Shown here piece after piece: positions 25,384 through 35,444 of a DNA stretch of 46,415 bases (positions are counted from its first letter, which is position 1; every line of letters begins with the position of its first letter). The notes below the pieces were generated by a model. It was not told the DNA's origin and did not search any database. It saw only the letters and a list, made by a program, of their open reading frames with translations. The translations under genes were made by a program, and so were the position numbers. The stretch lies in NCBI RefSeq assembly GCF_011806385.1, contig NZ_JAATOX010000020.1, positions 1-46,415 on the forward strand, written 5' to 3'. This stretch comes from Phaeobacter sp. HF9A (GTDB lineage: Bacteria > Pseudomonadota > Alphaproteobacteria > Rhodobacterales > Rhodobacteraceae).

Positions 25384-26553
25384 ATGACTGAGATGGTCTA
25401 TGGCGCGCTTCCCGCGCAAGAGGGGGAGCCGATCCTCCCGAAATGGTGGCGGACGCTGGACAAGTGGACGATGAGTTTCATCGTGACGCTGTTTATCGTC
25501 GGTTTGCTTCTTGGTCTTGCGGCCTCGGTGCCCTTGGCGGCGCGCAACGGGTTCGACAATTTCCACTATGTGCAGCGGCAGGCGTTTTTTGGCGGCATGG
25601 CGATGGTGGCGATGGTGCTGACCTCGATGATGTCGCCCACGCTGGTGCGGCGGCTGGCGGTTCTGGGCTTTGCCTTTGCCTTTGTGGCGCTGGCCTTGTT
25701 GCCGATCTTTGGCACTGATTTTGGCAAAGGGGCGGTGCGCTGGTACAGTCTTGGCTTTGCCTCGGTGCAGCCCTCAGAGTTTCTGAAGCCCGGCTTTATC
25801 GTGCTGGCCGCCTGGATGATCGCGGCCAGCCAGCAGATCTATGGCCCGCCGGGGACCTTGCTGTCCTTTGGGCTCTGTGTGTCGGTGGTGCTGTTGCTGG
25901 TGATGCAGCCCGATTTCGGCCAGGCCTGTCTGGTGCTGTTTGGCTGGGGGGTGATGTATTTCGTTGCCGGGGCGCCGATGCTGTTGCTGGTGGGCATGGC
26001 CGGGGTGGTGATCTTTGGCGGCGTCGTGGCCTATTCCAACTCCGAGCATTTCGCGCGCCGGATTGATGGCTTCCTGAGCCCCGATCTCGACCCGACCACG
26101 CAGCTTGGCTATGCCACCAATGCGATCCGCGAGGGCGGGTTGTTTGGCGTTGGCGTCGGCGAGGGGCAGGTGAAATGGTCGCTGCCCGATGCCCATACCG
26201 ATTTCATCATTGCAGTGGCGGCCGAGGAATATGGCATGATCCTCGTCTCTATCATCATCCTTCTTTACATGATGATCGTGGTGCGGTCGCTGTTTCGGCT
26301 GATGAAGGAGCGCGACACTTTTACCCGCCTTGCCGGGGCTGGTCTGGCCTGCACCTTTGGCGTTCAGGCGATGATCAACATGGGCGTTGCGGTGCGGCTG
26401 CTGCCTGCCAAAGGCATGACTTTGCCGTTTGTCAGCTACGGCGGATCTTCGCTGATTGCAGGCGGCATCGCGATGGGTATGCTGCTGGCCTTCACCCGGT
26501 CGCGCCCACAGGGCGAGATCGCCGATGCGCTGCGGGGGCGCGGACGCGGCTGA
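25384..26553 (+). CDS. ftsW: Septal peptidoglycan glycosyltransferase FtsW
   Basis: A 389-residue SEDS-family membrane protein that polymerises lipid II at the septum together with FtsI. About ten membrane helices are visible. The family signature is near the end: RLLPAKGMTLPFVSYGGSS. I prefer the start MTEMVYGALP at 25,384; the open frame begins earlier at 25,321, but that extension is polar and unlike the family. Upstream lies a small dyad (CCCCAT-GA-ATGGGG, 25,317-25,330). murG follows after 38 bases. Confidence 0.96.
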   Translation: MTEMVYGALPAQEGEPILPKWWRTLDKWTMSFIVTLFIVGLLLGLAASVPLAARNGFDNFHYVQRQAFFGGMAMVAMVLTSMMSPTLVRRLAVLGFAFAFVALALLPIFGTDFGKGAVRWYSLGFASVQPSEFLKPGFIVLAAWMIAASQQIYGPPGTLLSFGLCVSVVLLLVMQPDFGQACLVLFGWGVMYFVAGAPMLLLVGMAGVVIFGGVVAYSNSEHFARRIDGFLSPDLDPTTQLGYATNAIREGGLFGVGVGEGQVKWSLPDAHTDFIIAVAAEEYGMILVSIIILLYMMIVVRSLFRLMKERDTFTRLAGAGLACTFGVQAMINMGVAVRLLPAKGMTLPFVSYGGSSLIAGGIAMGMLLAFTRSRPQGEIADALRGRGRG

Positions 26554-26591
26554 CCGGGGCGATCTTATAAGAATAAGAAGGCAGGCACGAG

Positions 26592-27689
26592 ATGAGACAG
26601 AAATTGCTCCTGATGGCAGCGGGTGGCACCGGGGGGCATATGTTCCCCGCCCAGGCGCTGGCAGAGGCGATGCTGCGCAGAGGCTGGCGGGTGAGGCTCT
26701 CGACCGATGCGCGCGGCGCGCGCTATACCGGCGGATTTCCGCATGCCACCGAAATCACAGAGGTCTCCTCGGCGACCTTCGCGCGTGGCGGGCTGCTGGC
26801 CAAGGCGCTGGTGGCGCCCAGGATCCTGAGCGGCGTGGCCAAGATGGCGCTGGAGATGCGGCGCGACCGGCCCGACGTCGTGATCGGCTTTGGCGGCTAT
26901 CCGTCGATCCCGGCGCTGGGCGCGGCGACCCTGCTGGGGCTGCCGCGGATGATCCACGAGCAAAACGGCGTCCTGGGCAAGGTGAACCGGAAATTCGCAG
27001 GCCGGGTGGCGCAGGTGGCCTGTGGCGTTTGGCCGACCGATCTGCCCGAGGGCGCCCATGGCGTGCATGTGGGCAACCCGGTGCGCGGCGCGGTGCTGGA
27101 GCGTCAAGGCGCGCCCTATATTCCGCCCGGGGATTACCCGATGTCGCTCCTGGTGATTGGCGGCAGCCAGGGCGCGCGCATCCTGTCGGATGTGGTGCCC
27201 GGTGCGATTGCCGCCCTGCCGGAAGAGATCCGCCGCCACCTGCGCGTCAGCCATCAGGCGCGCGGCGAGGATGAGGCGCGGGTGGCGCAGTTCTACGCCG
27301 ATCACGGTATCCATGCCGAGGTGCAGCCCTTCTTTACCGATGTGCCCGCGCGGATTTCGGAGGCGCAGCTGGTGATTTCGCGCTCCGGGGCCTCCTCGAT
27401 CGCGGATATCGCGGTGATCGGGCGGCCCTCGATCCTGATCCCGCTGGCCACTGCCGCCGGCGATCACCAGACCGCCAATGCCCGCGGGCTGGTCGAGGTC
27501 GGCGGCGCCATTCGCATTCCCGAAAGCGCCCTTGACACCACCACGCTCGCAGAGCAAATCGCCGCAGTCCTGACCAATGCGCAGGGGGCCACCCAGATGG
27601 CCCATGCGGCGCTGAGCGTGGGGATGCCCGATGCCACCGACCGTCTGGTGGCGCTTGTTGATCACTTGTCCGAGGAAGTTGCCCCATGA
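26592..27689 (+). CDS. murG: Lipid II synthase MurG
   Basis: A 365-residue GT-B glycosyltransferase of the inner membrane face that adds GlcNAc to lipid I. Motifs: [19 protein letters not shown] at the N-terminus, [26 protein letters not shown], the central [14 protein letters not shown] and the UDP-GlcNAc site [34 protein letters not shown]. It overlaps murC by four bases (ATGA). All expected signature residues are present and the length is normal. Confidence 0.98.
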   Translation: MRQKLLLMAAGGTGGHMFPAQALAEAMLRRGWRVRLSTDARGARYTGGFPHATEITEVSSATFARGGLLAKALVAPRILSGVAKMALEMRRDRPDVVIGFGGYPSIPALGAATLLGLPRMIHEQNGVLGKVNRKFAGRVAQVACGVWPTDLPEGAHGVHVGNPVRGAVLERQGAPYIPPGDYPMSLLVIGGSQGARILSDVVPGAIAALPEEIRRHLRVSHQARGEDEARVAQFYADHGIHAEVQPFFTDVPARISEAQLVISRSGASSIADIAVIGRPSILIPLATAAGDHQTANARGLVEVGGAIRIPESALDTTTLAEQIAAVLTNAQGATQMAHAALSVGMPDATDRLVALVDHLSEEVAP

Positions 27690-29095
27690 CCCCTGCCACC
27701 AAATTGCCCGGCGACGTTGGCCCGATCCATTTTGTCGGCATTGGCGGCATTGGCATGTCCGGCATTGCCGAGGTGCTTTTGAACCTTGGCTATGTGGTGC
27801 AGGGCTCTGATCTGAAATCCTCCAGGATCACCCAGCGGCTGGAAAAGCTGGGCGCGCTGGTGTTTGAGGGGCAGGCGGCGGAAAACCTCGCCGATGCGCA
27901 GGTGGTGGTGATCTCCTCCGCGATCAAACCCGGCAACCCCGAACTCGACGAAGCGCGCCTGCGCGGCCTACCGGTGGTGCGCCGCGCCGAGATGCTGGCG
28001 GAGCTGATGCGGCTCAAATCCAACATCGCCATTGCCGGCACCCATGGCAAAACCACCACCACCACCATGATGGCGGAGCTGATGGTTGCGGGCGGGTTCG
28101 ACCCCACCGTGGTCAACGGCGGTATCATTCATGCCTATGGATCGAATGCGCGCATGGGGCAGGGCGAATGGATGGTGGTCGAGGCCGACGAGAGCGACGG
28201 CACCTTCAACCGCCTGCCTGCCACCATCGCCGTGATCACCAATATCGACCCGGAGCATATGGAGCATTGGGGCGATTTCGACCGGCTGCGCGACGGGTTT
28301 TACGAATTTGTCTCCAACCTGCCGTTCTATGGGCTTGCGGTCTGCTGCACCGATCATGCCGAGGTGCAGGCGCTGGTGGGCCGGATCACGGATCGCCGCG
28401 TCACCACCTATGGGTTCAACGCGCAGGCCGATGTGAGGGCGGTGAACCTGACCTATCAGGCGGGCATTGCCCATTTCGACATTCTCCTTCAGGCCGAGGG
28501 CAAGGTGATCGAGGGCTGCACCCTGCCGATGCCGGGCGATCACAATGTCTCCAACGCGCTGTCGGCCGTCGCCGTGGCGCGGCATCTGGGCATGAAGGGC
28601 TCCGAGATCCGCGAGGCGCTGGCGGCCTTTGGGGGCGTCAACCGGCGCTTTACCAAAGTGGGCGAGGTCGATGGCGTCACCATCATCGACGATTACGGCC
28701 ACCACCCGGTGGAGATCGCCGCGGTGCTGAAGGCCGCGCGTCAGGCGATCGGCACCGAGTCCACGCATCGCGTCATCGCCGTGCATCAGCCGCATCGCTA
28801 TTCGCGGCTCTCGAATCTGTTTGACGATTTCTGCGCCTGTTTCAACGAGGCCGATGTGGTCGCCATCGCCGAAGTCTTTGCCGCCGGTGAAGACCCCATT
28901 CCGGGGGCCAGCCGCGATGATCTGGTGGCGGGCCTCATCCGCCACGGCCACCGCCACGCCCGCGCCATCCTGAGCGAGGATGACCTGGTGCGCTTGGTGC
29001 GCGAACAGGCGCGCCCCGGCGATATGGTGGTCTGCCTCGGCGCGGGCACGATTTCGGCCTGGGCCAACACCCTGCCGCAAAGGCTTTCTGAGTGA
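27686..29095 (+). CDS. murC: UDP-N-acetylmuramate-L-alanine ligase MurC
   Basis: A 469-residue Mur ligase that starts the peptide stem by adding L-alanine. The N-terminal [19 protein letters not shown] nucleotide-sugar loop, the ATP loop [16 protein letters not shown] (residues about 116-131), [25 protein letters not shown] and [18 protein letters not shown] are all present. Its stop overlaps the GTG of the DUF2484 gene, so that small gene is probably translated by coupling. Confidence 0.98.
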   Translation: MTPATKLPGDVGPIHFVGIGGIGMSGIAEVLLNLGYVVQGSDLKSSRITQRLEKLGALVFEGQAAENLADAQVVVISSAIKPGNPELDEARLRGLPVVRRAEMLAELMRLKSNIAIAGTHGKTTTTTMMAELMVAGGFDPTVVNGGIIHAYGSNARMGQGEWMVVEADESDGTFNRLPATIAVITNIDPEHMEHWGDFDRLRDGFYEFVSNLPFYGLAVCCTDHAEVQALVGRITDRRVTTYGFNAQADVRAVNLTYQAGIAHFDILLQAEGKVIEGCTLPMPGDHNVSNALSAVAVARHLGMKGSEIREALAAFGGVNRRFTKVGEVDGVTIIDDYGHHPVEIAAVLKAARQAIGTESTHRVIAVHQPHRYSRLSNLFDDFCACFNEADVVAIAEVFAAGEDPIPGASRDDLVAGLIRHGHRHARAILSEDDLVRLVREQARPGDMVVCLGAGTISAWANTLPQRLSE

Positions 29096-29340
29096 ACTGG
29101 TCGCTGGCGCTCGCGTGTCTGTGGATCATTGCGGCCAATGTGCTGGCGATGATCCCCTCGCGCGACAACCACTGGCGCCGCGCCTATGTGCTGATCGCGC
29201 TGGGCATCCCGATCCTCGGGTATGTCACCTTTGAGAATGGTCCCTGGTGGGGGCTGGCGCTTCTGGCGGGCGGCATGTCGATCCTGCGCTGGCCGCTGAT
29301 CTACGTCCTGCGCTGGCTGCGCGGCCTGCGCCAGGGCTGA
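29092..29340 (+). CDS. DUF2484 family small membrane protein
   Basis: An 82-residue protein starting at GTG 29,092, which overlaps the murC stop. Three hydrophobic segments: [35 protein letters not shown] and [13 protein letters not shown], followed by a basic end (RWLRGLRQG). DUF2484 proteins are small uncharacterised membrane proteins found in Rhodobacterales at this same place, after murC and before murB. The fixed neighbourhood suggests a link to the cell envelope, but no role is known. Confidence 0.85.
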   Translation: MNWSLALACLWIIAANVLAMIPSRDNHWRRAYVLIALGIPILGYVTFENGPWWGLALLAGGMSILRWPLIYVLRWLRGLRQG

Positions 29341-29399
29341 ACGCTTGCCAAGCCGCCCCCACTGCCGCAAGTTGAGCGCAAGGGCATTTTGAGGCGGCA

Positions 29400-30935
29400 A
29401 TGGTTGAGATTAGCGAGATTAGGGATGAACACAGCCTCATGGCGTGGTTGGAGAACCAGCCACAAGAGGTCTTTGTCGCGGTTGCGCTTCGAATGGCGCT
29501 CAGGGTGTTTCCAATATTTCTCCGCGAAGCTTTCGAGGGCGATGAGATCGAAGGTGAGCACGCAGCCTTAGCCGGTATCCGTGCGCTGTTTTTGTCATCA
29601 GTTGCGTATGAAACCGAGAACGAGTGGTTGCGCAGCAAAGCTTGGGGCGTGGCGCGTCGGCCCGCAGACGAACAAAAAAGCAAGGTGGAGATCGCTATAT
29701 TTGCCTCAGTTTTTGCAAGTGGAAATGTTGGCGCGATGCGCACATCAATTGGGGCAGCGCTTTCCGTATTTCATGATTATGGAATATCAAATGGCTATGT
29801 GGATGCGGAAATTTCAGATGACGTCGCAATCGAGAACATGCAGCGTGATTGCTTGGCCATTTCGCGGAACGAAGACGTTTGGCGGTTACCGCTTTGGAAG
29901 GATCTGAACCCTATTGGTCGTGATATTGTAAAGCTTTTTGCTAAGTTTCGTCACGCGAGAGGGGATTGGTCGTTTTGGCAGGAGTGGTACGAGCAGATGC
30001 TGGATCCGACCACAAACCCGCCCAATTGGGCGTTTCTGGAGCAGGTTGCGCATATCAAAGATCAGATCTGGGATGCAGGACCGGAGGCGGTGAGCGCTGC
30101 GATCAGAGATATACGTGCAGGGCGAGCAGGTAAATTGGCGTCGCGACACGACCAACTTGAAGATATTGATGAGCGCCAACAGGTGCTGCATTCGACAATG
30201 GTAAGCTTGCATGATGAGCTGTCCTCACTGGAAGAGCGTTTTCCCTTGCTGGCCAAGGAGAATGAAGCGCTGCACGATCGGCTTTCCGCGCTGTCAAAAG
30301 AGCTGGAAGCCCAGAAGCGAAATTTTCAGGCCTCCTATGAGGCGTTGAGCGCTGACTATCAGGACAAGTTCTCAACCGCGCTGGCGAGTTTTGTTGAGGA
30401 TCAGAAGATCAAGGCCCCGGTTGAGCTCTGGCAGGAAAAAGAAAAGGAGCACACCGAACGGCGTGATGAAGCATGGACAGGGTATCTGTTGGCACTGGGG
30501 CTCGTTGCGGCGTTGATTGCTGCGATCATCGGCGTTCTCTGCTTTGGCAATGAGATCTTGGAGCGGGTATTGACGCCGGTTGGCTGTGATCCGGTCAACA
30601 AGCCGGAGCTCTGCAATGGTTTCAGCTTTAGGGGCATGATCGTATCGGGTTCGGTATTGACCCTGCTGACCATGGCGCTGTGGTTTGCGCGTATCCAGAT
30701 GAAGGAGTACCTGTCGGAGCGGCATCTGGCGCTGGATGCGCGCGAGCGTCGCGCCTTTGCACAGGCCTATATCGGGCTGATCAACGAAGGCGACAGCGTG
30801 ACGGATGAAGCGAAGGACCAGCGGGCATTGGTCTATGCGGCGCTGTTCCGGCCGAGTACGGATGGTATTATCAAAGAGGATGGCGGTATCGACCCCTCGT
30901 TGACCGCAGCGTTGAGTAAGATGTTGTCGAAATGA
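29400..30935 (+). CDS. Coiled-coil membrane protein, DUF6161-like, inserted in dcw
   Basis: A 511-residue protein that is not part of the standard dcw set. The N-terminus ([26 protein letters not shown]) resembles an N-terminal module I recall from varied uncharacterised proteobacterial proteins. Residues about 255-335 form a coiled coil. Two membrane helices lie at about 360-380 and 418-435 ([16 protein letters not shown]). The C-terminus [18 protein letters not shown]...[15 protein letters not shown] matches my memory of DUF6161. Its DNA is visibly poorer in G+C, with more A/T third positions than its neighbours, which suggests acquisition. A defence role is only a guess. GGCGGCA precedes the ATG, a weak ribosome site. 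Confidence 0.75.
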   Translation: MVEISEIRDEHSLMAWLENQPQEVFVAVALRMALRVFPIFLREAFEGDEIEGEHAALAGIRALFLSSVAYETENEWLRSKAWGVARRPADEQKSKVEIAIFASVFASGNVGAMRTSIGAALSVFHDYGISNGYVDAEISDDVAIENMQRDCLAISRNEDVWRLPLWKDLNPIGRDIVKLFAKFRHARGDWSFWQEWYEQMLDPTTNPPNWAFLEQVAHIKDQIWDAGPEAVSAAIRDIRAGRAGKLASRHDQLEDIDERQQVLHSTMVSLHDELSSLEERFPLLAKENEALHDRLSALSKELEAQKRNFQASYEALSADYQDKFSTALASFVEDQKIKAPVELWQEKEKEHTERRDEAWTGYLLALGLVAALIAAIIGVLCFGNEILERVLTPVGCDPVNKPELCNGFSFRGMIVSGSVLTLLTMALWFARIQMKEYLSERHLALDARERRAFAQAYIGLINEGDSVTDEAKDQRALVYAALFRPSTDGIIKEDGGIDPSLTAALSKMLSK

Positions 30936-30967
30936 TGTGCTAAGCGCCCGACCGGGGTGGGGGCGGA

Positions 30968-31015
30968 ACGCACCCGCCTGGGGGCAGACGGGTGCGTGGC
31001 TGTCGCTGGCGCGAC
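30968..31015. repeat. Pair of GC-rich hairpins before murB
   Basis: ACGCACCCG (30,968-30,976) pairs perfectly with CGGGTGCGT (30,989-30,997). Directly after it, GTCGC pairs with GCGAC around TGGC (31,002-31,015). No T-run follows either. They lie at the downstream edge of the inserted 511-residue gene and may be REP-like elements or scar sequence. Confidence 0.5.
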
Positions 31016-31101
31016 GGCGGGGGGAGGGGCGGCCGGACCGTTGCCTCTTTTATCTTGGCTCTTGTTCCCCTAAACCGGCCTACAAACTGCGAGCGAGTGA
31101 T

Positions 31102-32040
31102 ATGATGGATCTGCCCTTTGATCTGCCCGAGGTGCGCGGCAAGCTGACACGGGATCGGGATCTCTCCGGTCTGACCTGGATGCGGGTCGGCGGGCCTGCG
31201 GATGTGCTGTTTCAACCGGCTGATGTGGAGGATCTGCGCGATTTCCTGCGGGCGCTCTCGCCGGATGTGCCGGTGTTTGCCATGGGCGTGGGCTCCAACC
31301 TCATCGTGCGCGACGGTGGGTTGCGCGGGGTGGTGATCCGGCTGGGGCGGGGCTTTAACGGTGTTGAGATCAGCGGCGATCAGGTCGTTGCGGGCGCGGC
31401 GGCGCTGGATGCGCAGGTGGCAAAACGCGCGGCGGCGGCAGGCGTGGATCTGGCGTTTCTGCGCACCATTCCCGGCAGCATCGGCGGCGCGGTGCGCATG
31501 AACGCGGGCTGCTATGGCGCCTATCTTGCGGATGTCTTTGTCTCTGCCGAGGCGGTCTTGCGCGATGGCAGCCTGGTGCGGCTTGGTGCCGAGGATCTGA
31601 AGTTCCAATACCGCCAGAGCACGCTGCCCGAGGGCGCGGTGCTGGTCTCTGCCACCCTGCGCGGCCCGCTGGATACGCCCGAGGCGCTGGAAGAGCGCAT
31701 GCGGGTGCAGCTGCAAAAGCGCGACGAGAGCCAGCCCACCAGGGACCGCACGGCGGGCTCCACCTTTCGCAACCCGGCGGGGTTTTCCTCGACCGGGCGG
31801 GCGGATGATGTGATGGATCTCAAGGCCTGGAAGGTGATCGACAATGCGGGTCTGCGCGGCGCGCGGCTGGGCGGGGCGCAGATGAACGAGAAACATTCCA
31901 ACTTCCTCACCAATACCGGCGATGCAACAGCGGCGGATTTGGAGGGGCTGGGCGAAAAGGTGCGAAAAAAGGTTTACGAGGACTCCGGCATCCGGCTAGA
32001 ATGGGAAATCATGCGTGTTGGTGAACCCAACTCGGCGTGA
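31102..32040 (+). CDS. murB: UDP-N-acetylenolpyruvoylglucosamine reductase MurB
   Basis: A 312-residue FAD enzyme reducing UDP-GlcNAc-enolpyruvate to UDP-MurNAc with NADPH. The FAD-binding blocks are [29 protein letters not shown] and [17 protein letters not shown]. The serine acid catalyst lies in AGSTFRNP. The C-terminal part has [20 protein letters not shown] chose the ATG at 31,102 ([13 protein letters not shown]); the open frame reaches back to 30,937 through the hairpins, and that stretch is unlike the family. It is separated from the DUF2484 gene by the inserted gene. Confidence 0.95.
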   Translation: MMDLPFDLPEVRGKLTRDRDLSGLTWMRVGGPADVLFQPADVEDLRDFLRALSPDVPVFAMGVGSNLIVRDGGLRGVVIRLGRGFNGVEISGDQVVAGAAALDAQVAKRAAAAGVDLAFLRTIPGSIGGAVRMNAGCYGAYLADVFVSAEAVLRDGSLVRLGAEDLKFQYRQSTLPEGAVLVSATLRGPLDTPEALEERMRVQLQKRDESQPTRDRTAGSTFRNPAGFSSTGRADDVMDLKAWKVIDNAGLRGARLGGAQMNEKHSNFLTNTGDATAADLEGLGEKVRKKVYEDSGIRLEWEIMRVGEPNSA

Positions 32041-32149
32041 CCCTTGAAAACTCAGTGAATTCAAATAATTGGCTCTGTGTGGCGGGGTGACGATGCTGCG
32101 GGGCCGCTGAGGGTCATGGCGGAAGGATGCGCTCATTTGGTTACCTTAG

Positions 32150-32164
32150 TTAATAAAACCGTAA
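32150..32164 (+). promoter_or_regulatory. Possible CtrA site upstream of ddl
   Basis: TTAA (32,150-32,153), seven bases, then GTAA (32,161-32,164) differs by one base from the TTAA-N7-TTAA consensus of the alphaproteobacterial cell-cycle regulator CtrA. It lies in the 260-base gap before ddl-ftsQ-ftsA. An overlapping AT-rich hairpin (AAAACC-GTAA-GGTTTT, 32,155-32,170) is an alternative reading. Chance occurrence cannot be excluded. Confidence 0.35.
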
Positions 32165-32300
32165 GGTTTTAGGCATTAACTGGGCGACAAGGGGCGCAGC
32201 TGAAGGCGCAGACAGGCACATCAATCTTGCGGTGACCGGGATCCGGCGCCGTCAAAACAATAAAGGGCGAGAACGCCCGAATGAAATCGAGGCAGTGAAC

Positions 32301-33221
32301 GTGGGTGGATCGAGCGGAACACTCCCGAAGGTTGCGATGTTGATGGGTGGCCCCTCCGCCGAGCGGGAGGTGTCTCTGTCCACGGGGCGTGAATGCGCCA
32401 AGGCGCTTCGGGGCGAAGGCTATGAGGTCATTGAGGTCGATGCGGGCCCGGATCTTGTGGCGCAGCTTCAGGACATCGAACCGGATGTGGTTTTCAACGC
32501 GCTGCATGGGCCGTTGGGCGAGGACGGCTGCGTGCAGGGCATGCTGGAATGGCTGCGCATTCCCTATACCCATTCCGGGGTGCTGGCCTCGGCGCTGGCA
32601 ATGGACAAGACCCGCTCCAAGGCGGCCTATCGCAGCGCCGGATTGCCGGTGGTCGATAGTGTGATCGCCACAAAGGACGAGGTCAAATCGCGCCATGTGA
32701 TCGCGCCGCCCTATGTGGTGAAACCCAATAACGAGGGCTCCAGCGTTGGTATCTATATCGTCAATGAGGCGGCAAACAGCCCGCCGCAGCTGTCGGATGA
32801 CATGCCCGATCAGGTGATGGTGGAAACCTATGCGCCGGGGCGCGAGATGACCGTGACGGTGATGGGGGAGCGTGCGCTTTGCGTGACCGATATCCTCACC
32901 GATGGCTGGTATGATTACGAGGCGAAATATGCCGCCGGGGGCTCGCGCCATGTGGTGCCCGCCGAGGTGCCCGAGGAGATCACCGCGCTTTGTCTGGACT
33001 ATGCGCTGCGGGCGCATCAGGTGCTGGGCTGTCGCGGCGTGTCGCGCACCGATTTCCGCTGGGACGAAGCGCGCGGGGCGGCGGGGCTGATCCTGCTGGA
33101 AACCAATACGCAGCCTGGCATGACGCCGACCTCGCTGACGCCGGAACAGGCGCAGCATTGCGGGCTGAGCTTTGGTCAGCTCTGCGCCTGGCTGGTGGAG
33201 GATGCCTCATGCGGGCGTTGA
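32301..33221 (+). CDS. ddl: D-alanine-D-alanine ligase
   Basis: A 306-residue ATP-grasp enzyme that makes D-Ala-D-Ala for MurF. Motifs: LMGGPSAEREVSLSTGRECA at the N-terminus, NALHGPLGEDGCVQGMLEWLRIPYTHSGVLASALAMDK, the ATP-grasp loop KPNNEGSSVGIYIV and the C-terminal LLETNTQPGMTPTSL. I chose GTG 32,301 because GAGG lies eight bases before it; the open frame extends to 32,232, and an ATG at 32,337 would cut into the conserved block. It overlaps ftsQ by 13 bases. Confidence 0.96.
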   Translation: MGGSSGTLPKVAMLMGGPSAEREVSLSTGRECAKALRGEGYEVIEVDAGPDLVAQLQDIEPDVVFNALHGPLGEDGCVQGMLEWLRIPYTHSGVLASALAMDKTRSKAAYRSAGLPVVDSVIATKDEVKSRHVIAPPYVVKPNNEGSSVGIYIVNEAANSPPQLSDDMPDQVMVETYAPGREMTVTVMGERALCVTDILTDGWYDYEAKYAAGGSRHVVPAEVPEEITALCLDYALRAHQVLGCRGVSRTDFRWDEARGAAGLILLETNTQPGMTPTSLTPEQAQHCGLSFGQLCAWLVEDASCGR

Positions 33222-34108
33222 TCTCGCGCCGGGCGAAATCCCGTGCGGCAGAGGGCAAATGCGACCCGGCGCCCTCGCGTCTGAAATACCGCATCCAGCG
33301 CTGGATGCTGACGCCGGGCATTCGCATGGGGCTGCGGGTTGGCCTGCCGATCTGCGTGACCCTGGCGGCGGCGGGCGGCTATCTGGCCAGCGAGGCGCGG
33401 CGCGAGAAATTGGTTGAGCTCTATGTTGAGGCGCGCACCGCCTTTGAGACCCGGCCCGAATTCATGGTCAATGTGATGGCCATTGATGGCGCGGGCGAGA
33501 GCGTGGCGATGGACATCCGCGAGGTTACGGCGCTGGATCTGCCGTCGAGCTCCTTTGATCTGGATCTGGCCGCCATCCGCGAGCTGATCGTCGGGCTGGA
33601 CCCGGTGAAGACCGCCGCCGTGCGCATCCGTCCCGGCGGCATCTTGCAGGTGGATGTGGTGGAGCGCGAACCGGCGATCGTCTGGCGCAGCCGCGATGGG
33701 CTGGCGCTTCTGGACGAAACCGGCGCCTTTGTTGCCGAGCTGGGCCAGCGCAGCCTGCACCCGGAGCTGCCACTGATCGCGGGCAGGGGGGCGGATGAAC
33801 ACGCGCCCGAGGCCCTGCGCCTGTTTGCGGCGGCCCGTCCGCTGGGCACGCGGCTGCGCGGGCTGGTGCGGGTGGGCGAGCGGCGCTGGGACGTGGTGCT
33901 GGACCGCAACCAGCGCATCGAGCTGCCGGTGGAGCGTCCGGTGGCGGCGCTGGAGCGGGTGATCGCCGAGGCCGAGGCCAGGGATCTGCTGGAGCGGGAT
34001 GTGGCGGTGGTCGATCTGCGCCTGCCGAACCGTCTGACTGTACGTATGAACGCCGATGCCGTCACCGATTGGTGGCGGATTCGGCAATTGAACGAGAGCG
34101 CTTATTGA
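33209..34108 (+). CDS. ftsQ: Cell division protein FtsQ
   Basis: A 299-residue bitopic inner-membrane protein. A basic cytoplasmic tail leads to a membrane helix at residues about 42-62 (VGLPICVTLAAAGGYLAS). The periplasmic POTRA domain follows (VMAIDGAGESVAMDIREV...VRIRPGGILQVDVVEREPAIVWR). FtsQ binds FtsB/FtsL and recruits the septal synthases. The ATG at 33,209 has GGAGG upstream and sits inside the ddl end. The longer open frame from 32,990 lies wholly within ddl and is rejected. ftsA follows directly. Confidence 0.93.
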   Translation: MRALISRRAKSRAAEGKCDPAPSRLKYRIQRWMLTPGIRMGLRVGLPICVTLAAAGGYLASEARREKLVELYVEARTAFETRPEFMVNVMAIDGAGESVAMDIREVTALDLPSSSFDLDLAAIRELIVGLDPVKTAAVRIRPGGILQVDVVEREPAIVWRSRDGLALLDETGAFVAELGQRSLHPELPLIAGRGADEHAPEALRLFAAARPLGTRLRGLVRVGERRWDVVLDRNQRIELPVERPVAALERVIAEAEARDLLERDVAVVDLRLPNRLTVRMNADAVTDWWRIRQLNESAY

Positions 34109-34109
34109 T

Positions 34110-35444
34110 ATGACAGACCTGTATCAATCCCAACGTGCGATGCGGCAGATGCGACGCCAGGCCATGCAGCGCGGCGTGGTGGCCATTCTGGATGTGGGCA
34201 GTTCCAAGATCTCCTGTCTGGTGCTGCGGTTTGATGGCTCCGGGCGGCTGAGCGAGGACAACTCTATCGGCTCGCTGGCGGGGCAATCGGGATTTCGGGT
34301 GATTGGGGCGGCGACCACGCGCTCGCGCGGGGTGCAATTTGGCGAGATCGCCGCCATGCAGGAAACCGAACGCGCCATTCGCACCGCCGTACAGGCGGCG
34401 CAGAAAATGGCCGAGGTGCGGGTGGATCACGTGATCGCCTGTTTCGCCGGGGCGCTGCCGCGCTCTTATGGGCTGGATGCCACGGTGGAGCTGGAAGGTC
34501 AGGAGGTCACCGAAAACGAGATCGCCCGGGTGCTGGCCGCCTGCGAGGTGCCGGAATATGGCGCCGGACGCGAGGTGCTGCATGCCCAGCCGGTGAATTT
34601 CGCGCTCGACAATCGCTCCGGCCTTGAGGATCCGCGCGGCCAGATGGGGCAGGCGCTCTCGGTGGATATGCATATGCTGACCGTGGAGGCGATGGCGATC
34701 CAGAACCTGGTGCGCTGTGTGCAGCGCTGCGATCTGGAGCTCGCGGGGATTGCCTCTTCGGCCTATGTTTCGGGCATTTCGGCGCTGGTGGAGGACGAAC
34801 AGGAGCTGGGCGCGGCCTGTGTCGATATGGGCGGCGGCACCACCTCGATTTCGATCTTCATGAAGAAACACATGATCTATGCCGATGCGGTGCGCATGGG
34901 AGGCGATCACATCACCAGCGATATTTCCATGGGGCTGGGGGTGCCGACGGCGATTGCCGAGCGGATCAAGACCATGTCGGGCGGCGTCCATGCTACCGGC
35001 GTCGATGATCGCGACATGATTGATATCGGCGGCGAGACCGGCGACTGGGAGCGCGACCGCCGCACCGTGAGCCGCGCCGAGCTGATCGGCATCATGCGGC
35101 CCCGGGTCGAAGAGATCCTGGAAGAGGTGCGGGTGCGGCTGGATGCCGCCGGGTTTGACCACCTGCCAAGCCAGCAGATCGTGCTGACCGGTGCGTCGAG
35201 CCAGATCCTCGGGCTGGACGGTCTGGCGAGCCGGATCCTGGGCCAGCAGGTGCGGCTGGGGCGTCCCATGCGCGTGCACGGCCTGCCGCAATCGGTGACC
35301 GGGCCGGGCTTTGCCTCGGCGGTGGGGATGTGCCTGTTTGCCGCCCATCCGCAGGATGAGTGGTGGGACTTTGAGGCGCCGGTGGACCGGATGGCGGGGG
35401 GCTCGATGCGCCGCGTCGTGCGTTGGTTCAAGGACAACTGGTAA
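34110..35444 (+). CDS. ftsA: Cell division protein FtsA
   Basis: A 444-residue actin-like ATPase that ties FtsZ filaments to the membrane. Phosphate-1 region: AILDVGSSKISCLVLRF (residues about 26-42). Phosphate-2 region: CVDMGGGTTSISIFMKKHMIYADAVRMGGDHITSDIS. Adenosine region: QIVLTGASSQILGLDGLA. The C-terminus MRRVVRWFKDNW is the amphipathic membrane-targeting helix. It starts one base after the ftsQ stop. A terminator lies about 90 bases downstream, so ftsZ is probably transcribed mainly from its own promoter. Confidence 0.97.
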   Translation: MTDLYQSQRAMRQMRRQAMQRGVVAILDVGSSKISCLVLRFDGSGRLSEDNSIGSLAGQSGFRVIGAATTRSRGVQFGEIAAMQETERAIRTAVQAAQKMAEVRVDHVIACFAGALPRSYGLDATVELEGQEVTENEIARVLAACEVPEYGAGREVLHAQPVNFALDNRSGLEDPRGQMGQALSVDMHMLTVEAMAIQNLVRCVQRCDLELAGIASSAYVSGISALVEDEQELGAACVDMGGGTTSISIFMKKHMIYADAVRMGGDHITSDISMGLGVPTAIAERIKTMSGGVHATGVDDRDMIDIGGETGDWERDRRTVSRAELIGIMRPRVEEILEEVRVRLDAAGFDHLPSQQIVLTGASSQILGLDGLASRILGQQVRLGRPMRVHGLPQSVTGPGFASAVGMCLFAAHPQDEWWDFEAPVDRMAGGSMRRVVRWFKDNW

